Source: Sapria himalayana
Lineage: Eukaryota > Streptophyta > Magnoliopsida > Malpighiales > Rafflesiaceae
Length of the DNA: 64,000 nucleotides
NCBI GenBank assembly: GCA_029783825.1
Contig: JAREIK010002450.1
Span: 1,555,039 to 1,619,038, forward strand
Direction: 5' to 3'
In this document: one piece after another, positions 59,601 to 64,000 of the stretch
Layout of the letters: every line of letters starts with the position of its first letter
Numbering within the stretch: position 1 is the first letter of the stretch
Position numbers and translations under genes: made by a program
The notes under the pieces: model-generated
Told to the model about the DNA's origin: nothing
Database searches by the model: none
Seen by the model: the letters and a program-made list of their open reading frames with translations, nothing else

Positions 59601-60016
59601 TTTGTGGTATCACTCACATTTATTTACATATGGAAAAAGTCAATATATTGGTTAATATTTATTAAGGCGCTCATACATTAAATTATGCTTTGTGAGCTAC
59701 ATGAATTCGGACAAAGTTGTTTAGTTAGGAGATAATAAACCACTTGAAAAAAAAAAACCCGAGTGAAGAGACAATGGAGATTTGTCTACATATTAGAGTA
59801 GACTCTCGTTTATTAATTTTTTTTTTTTATTTTTCAACCATATCTTGAGTGATTATGAGTTTCGCAACAACCAGAGTTACATCATTAGTCAATTCAATAT
59901 AAATGAGCCAAACTGAGACTTAATGGAGAGAAATCTCATTCATCATGTACTATGTGGAAAATGGGTCAAGTGGCACACAAAAGTCATGTCAAGAACAACA
60001 CAGCAAGACCTACAAC

Positions 60017-60767
60017 TAGAGATGTCAACCGGGCCGGGCCAGCCCTTCCCGGCACAGCACGGTTCGCCGTGCCTAGGCCCACCCGGCACGGGAAAATCCC
60101 GTGCCCGGGCCCCTGCAGTGCCCGGGTAAGGCATGAGCCGTGCCTAGAGGTGTCAAACGGGCCGGCCCGGCACGGCACGGCCCGTTTTTCACGGGCACGA
60201 TCGTGCTACCGTGCCCGGCACGGCACGGTTTAAAAAAACCGGGCCCGGCACGGCCCGCAGGCACGACGGGCCGTGCCGTGCCTCGCCTGGCCCGCTAGGG
60301 CAAACCTGTCCAAGCAGTTCGGGAAACGGGGACCGCGGGTCGGGTCGAATTTGACCCGACCTGCGGTCTTTTTTTGTGGGAGGGGATGCATGCGGTCGTT
60401 GCCGTGCCGCGGGCCGAACCGTGCCGGGCACGGCACGGCACGGCACGGTCCGTGCCAAAGTCGGGCACGGCACGGGCCCGGGCACGGATTTTTTCCGTGC
60501 CGTGCCTCGTGCTGGGCCGGCCCGGCCCGGCACGGTTGACACCTCTAGTCGTGCCGTGCCGTGAATGGCCTGGCACGGTTCGGTTCCCGTGGAACGGCAC
60601 ACCAGCACGGGTTCGTCCCGTGTCCCCCTCGCTTCGCCCCTCCTGCAAAAAAGACCGCGGGTCGGGTCTGATTGGACCCAACCCGTGGTCCCGGTTTGGC
60701 CCATACGGACGGGCCGGGCACGTCACGGCAAGCCCCCCGTGCCAGCCCGGCCCATTTGACACCTCTA
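60017..60767. mobile_element. outer GC-rich hAT MITE (340 bp without its insert)
   Basis: Ends TAGAGATGTCAACCGGGCC and CCCATTTGACACCTCTA, flanked by a perfect 8-bp duplication CCTACAAC (60009-60016 and 60768-60775). It contains a second element at 60145-60547. A 38-bp near-palindrome lies at 60653-60690. Open frames up to 171 residues on both strands are by-products of GGCACG repetition. Confidence 0.95.
60145..60547. mobile_element. inner GC-rich hAT MITE nested in the outer one (403 bp)
   Basis: Ends TAGAGGTGTCAAACGGG and CACGGTTGACACCTCTA. Flanks GCCGTGCC (60137-60144) and GTCGTGCC (60548-60555) agree in 7 of 8 bases. It holds a near-palindrome at 60331-60368 almost the same as that of the outer element. 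Confidence 0.92.
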
Positions 60768-60779
60768 CCTACAACCATT

Positions 60780-63483
60780 TCGTCATAGGGTGTGGGTCGG
60801 CTTGTGGCATGGCTAGTACCATGTCAGGCCTGACCATTCGACCTAAGTGTCAAAGCATGGCACAGCCCAAACATTCAACACGATGCAAGTAGCACGAATC
60901 TGAGATGACAAATGAAATACAAGCACCTATATTACAATTTTTGATAATAAAAGGGCATATGAAGCCCATGCACCATTTTAAAAATAGGTTATTGCTAGTC
61001 AATGGCCTACGAGAATGCCAATGATGCACATCCATATCATTGTCGAAATTAAAAAAATAAAAAAAAAATAATTTATTTGTATTCTAGACCATTGGATTCC
61101 CATGATTCCATCCAATGATTCTAGACAGAAATCCAACAGTTATTCAGTTTCTGCCTGAAAAAAGAAAAATAAAAAATTAATATTTTACTTTTAAAAAATT
61201 TCTATGAATAGATAATTAATATTTATAATTTTTCACACTAAAATTACAATCTTCTAATTTTCTCAAATTTACAAAATTATCTCACAATATATTTTTTTTA
61301 TTTCAATAATATAACATTAATATTGTATAAATTATTATTAACAAGCGCCTTCCATGTGTCAATAATTAACAAAAATAAAATTATAATTACGAACTTGCAG
61401 TTGGATCAGCTTCTAATACAATTCTCAACTTTTACATGATACACAATTTCTAAATTCCAAAATAATTTTTTTACTAAATAATACAACTAAAAAAAATCTC
61501 TACTTCACACAAAATTTTCTAAAAATAAAAAAAAAATAATTTTAATTATGAAAAAAAAAATATTAATTTAGATAACAAGAATCCGACCGAAAAATCAAAG
61601 ACTAAGTATCTCCTAGTCATAGGGTTGTCTCAGCTCAAACACTTTAAAAATCTAGGATTAATAAATAAACATCGATAGTATAGATTTACTAGAAGATTAT
61701 TAAAAATAAAAATTTTGGATAGTCAAAAAATTTTCAGTATAATATATATATTATAAAAAATATATAATAAGACTAATGATGAGATTAAACACCTTATGAG
61801 AAATATCAAAAAAATATGATATCAAAAAATATTTTATAAAAAAATATATACAATATACATCAAAAAATGCGACACATTTGATTTCAAACAAACCCAAGTA
61901 AATGGTGTATCGTTGAATTTGAGTTAACTTTAAATTCAATGACCCATTTTATGAACCAACATGAGTTTAAAAAAAATATATAGCTAGATTCATTGCTAAC
62001 ATGAATTTTCTACTTAAAAATTGTGAAAGATTATAAACTAGTTCATTGCAAATAGAAATATATTCAGCACACCTATTGTATGATGTTTAGAATAACAAGT
62101 ATGAGTAACAAAATTATAAAATAAAAATTTAATTAATAGTTAAAAAACTTAAAAAATAAAATAGAGTGATCCAAGTGACATGTGATATTTAAACTAGTCA
62201 TAATGATAATATATTCAAATACATCACTTCTCATTTTATTAATTCTAAGTAAAAACTAAATAATAAAATATTAGGATTTTATAATATCATCTTCATGATA
62301 ATTTTATGTTACTAAATAACAAAGTCTATGTTAAGTAAAAACTAAATAACAAAGTATTTATCGAGAATCTTTAAAAGATACTGAATATAAAAAATATATA
62401 GGATAATATTAAATAATACTTCAAATAAAAATATTACAATAAATATTATTATAAAACTAGTAGAGATGATTCTTTAGCTGATATTTTCTATGTTAAGTAT
62501 ATATATCACATAATAAATCGAATAGCACAAGTTAACTTAAAAATATTCTTTCTTATTAGAACAAGTATGAAATACAATAAAATATATTAGGATATCTAAC
62601 AAACTACAATACTTTTAAAGTCTATGCAAGTTAGTAGGTCTAAAAAATTCAATTGGATGTCAGACATAAATAGAATTCTATATATCAGATATTATATTCA
62701 ACTGATAACTAATAATATATGATATCCGACTATATTAATAATAAAATCAATCAAATAATAATTAATGAATTAGATTGTGACAAAGAATTTATCTTTTTCT
62801 AAATTCATAATTTTTTTTTATTATATGAAAAATATATATTAATCTATATATACTCTCATAACATACATTACACTTAAGTAAATATACAATATGATTAGTA
62901 TTCTTTACCAATATAGAGAACATTCATATTTTGGAAACATGGGTAATGATATGAAAAAAATATATTTAAAATATTAATCCTCCATTACATGTCTTTATTG
63001 TTTAGTTGCATGTATGAATCTTAATATTAAGGTCGAATGAACAAAAAACAATATCAAATGCATATTCACTTGCATGAACCAGTCACAAAAATTAGATTAT
63101 ATAATTAATGAACAGATAAATAATAAATTTAAATATTATAAAAATAAGTATGATTATTTTAGCGAGCTCCTGAGTGTGAATATTGATACCATATTTAAAG
63201 ATTTTAACTTTTTATTCAATTACCCATGAAAAGATGATAGAAATGTCCATCAAATAAAATAACTTTTTATTCAAAGATTCTGACATATTGAGCAAGTAGA
63301 AATCACCCAAATTCATATTTTTTGTACTATATAAAATGATGCATGATCTATTATTCCCTTCAAGATCTAACTTACCATCAAACACTTCTTTTTTTTGTAA
63401 TTTTGAATAAAATTTCAGATATGATAATTATATTACAACCAAATATTATTAAAATTTTATCATACTAAAAAAATTGGGACAAT
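60780..63483 (+). pseudogene. H6: decayed hAT of the H1 family
   Basis: A weak GC arm (60780-60900), the leader phrase CCATTGGATTCCCATGATTC at 61090, a BED remnant near 61750-61830, VTCDI-like and YHSSHF-like middle parts (62170-62250), a CMNQSQKLDYIINEQINNKF-type stretch at 63075, ELLSVNIDTIFKDFNFLFNY (63160-63225), and a dimerisation remnant to 63470. It is very AT-drifted with many stops. Only AT-rich DNA and an (ATTT)n run (63694-63710) follow beyond 63643. Confidence 0.6.
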
Positions 63484-63643
63484 TAAAAATGCTAATGATG
63501 CGAGTTGAGTTCGAGTTCAACCAAGCTCAAATCGAATCATTAACATTTCGAGTCGAACTCGAGCTCGAATCAAGTTTTGATCAAGTTTTAATCGAGTGGA
63601 GTCCGAGTAGTCCGCGAGTTATTTCGTTTCATTAGCACCCCTA
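63484..63643. mobile_element. short MITE with GAGTCGAACTCGAGCTCG arms
   Basis: Left TAAAAATGCTAATGATGCG and right CGTTTCATTAGCACCCCTA are imperfect inverted repeats of the TAGGGGTGCTAATGA type found at many plant hAT elements. It is rich in TCGAG. No target duplication was found. Confidence 0.55.
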
Positions 63644-64000
63644 ATTATTATAAATCAAGCTTTAGGAGAATCGGAGTATGAAATATATATATTTATTTAT
63701 TTATTTATTTAGATTTATATATATTTATTTATTTATCAAATTTATAATTCGAACTTATTTATATAATTTATAGAATAATATCATATTCTATTACATCTTT
63801 TCTTTAAAGAAAATTAATTATTTTTGAAATAAATATACTTATAACTAAATAAATAATATAAATATATGATTATTTAAGAATAAAAAAATAGAGATACACC
63901 ATTTATGTCATCCCCTAAAGTAGAGATAAAAAATTAAAAAAAAAACTTGCAAAATTTTATATAGAAAATTATTCGAGTTTCTCAATAATTTTTCGAGTCG

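Noticed and set aside
60189..60704. 171-residue and other long frames on both strands in GC-rich DNA
   Set aside because: They lie wholly inside two nested MITEs made of GGCACG/CCGGGC words; stop codons are rare there by composition.
1..64000. CRISPR arrays, rRNA genes, organellar insertions
   Set aside because: Tandem arrays here have no conserved spacers, and no rRNA, chloroplast or mitochondrial gene sequence was recognised.

Overview
The window is plant nuclear DNA. It is strongly AT-rich and packed with decayed Ty1/copia retrotransposons, one Ty3/gypsy gag relic, hAT transposons with their GC-rich non-autonomous derivatives, and minisatellites. Codon use, GT-AG introns and repeat types fit an angiosperm (a monocot would be unsurprising), but the species cannot be fixed from the sequence. 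There are no bacterial-type operons, rRNA genes or CRISPR arrays.

The main discovery is that most of the window appears to be the introns of one very long gene on the minus strand. Five exons at 58398-58312, 58173-58113, 44868-44744, 36887-36796 and 15386-15275 join in matching phase (0, 1, 0, 2) through GT-AG introns. They read as the C-terminal 158 residues of an AIM24/DUF124-family (TRAP-like fold) protein that ends in a hydrophobic segment and a stop codon. The introns are 138, 13244, 7856 and 21409 bp. The N-terminal exons are not in the window and should lie beyond position 64000. None of the exons except 44868-44744 lies in an open reading frame of useful length.

Region by region. 1-15 kb (downstream of the gene): an LTR relic, an (ATATTTTT)n satellite, a 7-kb stretch bounded by about 159-bp inverted repeats, a SINE-like tRNA-derived unit, and a decayed hAT transposase (H1). 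15.3-36.8 kb (fourth intron of the visible part): a decayed copia, then a nearly complete copia (C1, about 4.6 kb with two LTRs) inserted into a hAT relic (H2), a composite repeat (T1), a second LTR-flanked copia (C2) that itself received a hAT, a T repeat and two GC-rich hAT MITEs, a minus-strand hAT (H3), and several copia RT/RNase H fragments. 36.9-44.7 kb: a GC-rich tandem domain, an LTR family with GTGCAC repeats, an LTR flanked by both PBS-like and PPT-like sequence, and a copia relic with a hAT MITE. 44.9-58.1 kb: minus-strand copia, a hAT (H4) carrying a MITE and a T repeat, hAT H5, an 18-bp-type array, a minus-strand gypsy gag relic, and a copia RNase H tail. 58.4-64 kb: another GTGCAC LTR relic, two nested hAT MITEs with clear target duplications, and hAT H6.

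The transposon coding relics all carry stops, frameshifts or lost catalytic residues. No intact transposase or polyprotein was seen. Several nested insertions give a relative order of events, and most of the intronic coding relics are antisense to the host gene.
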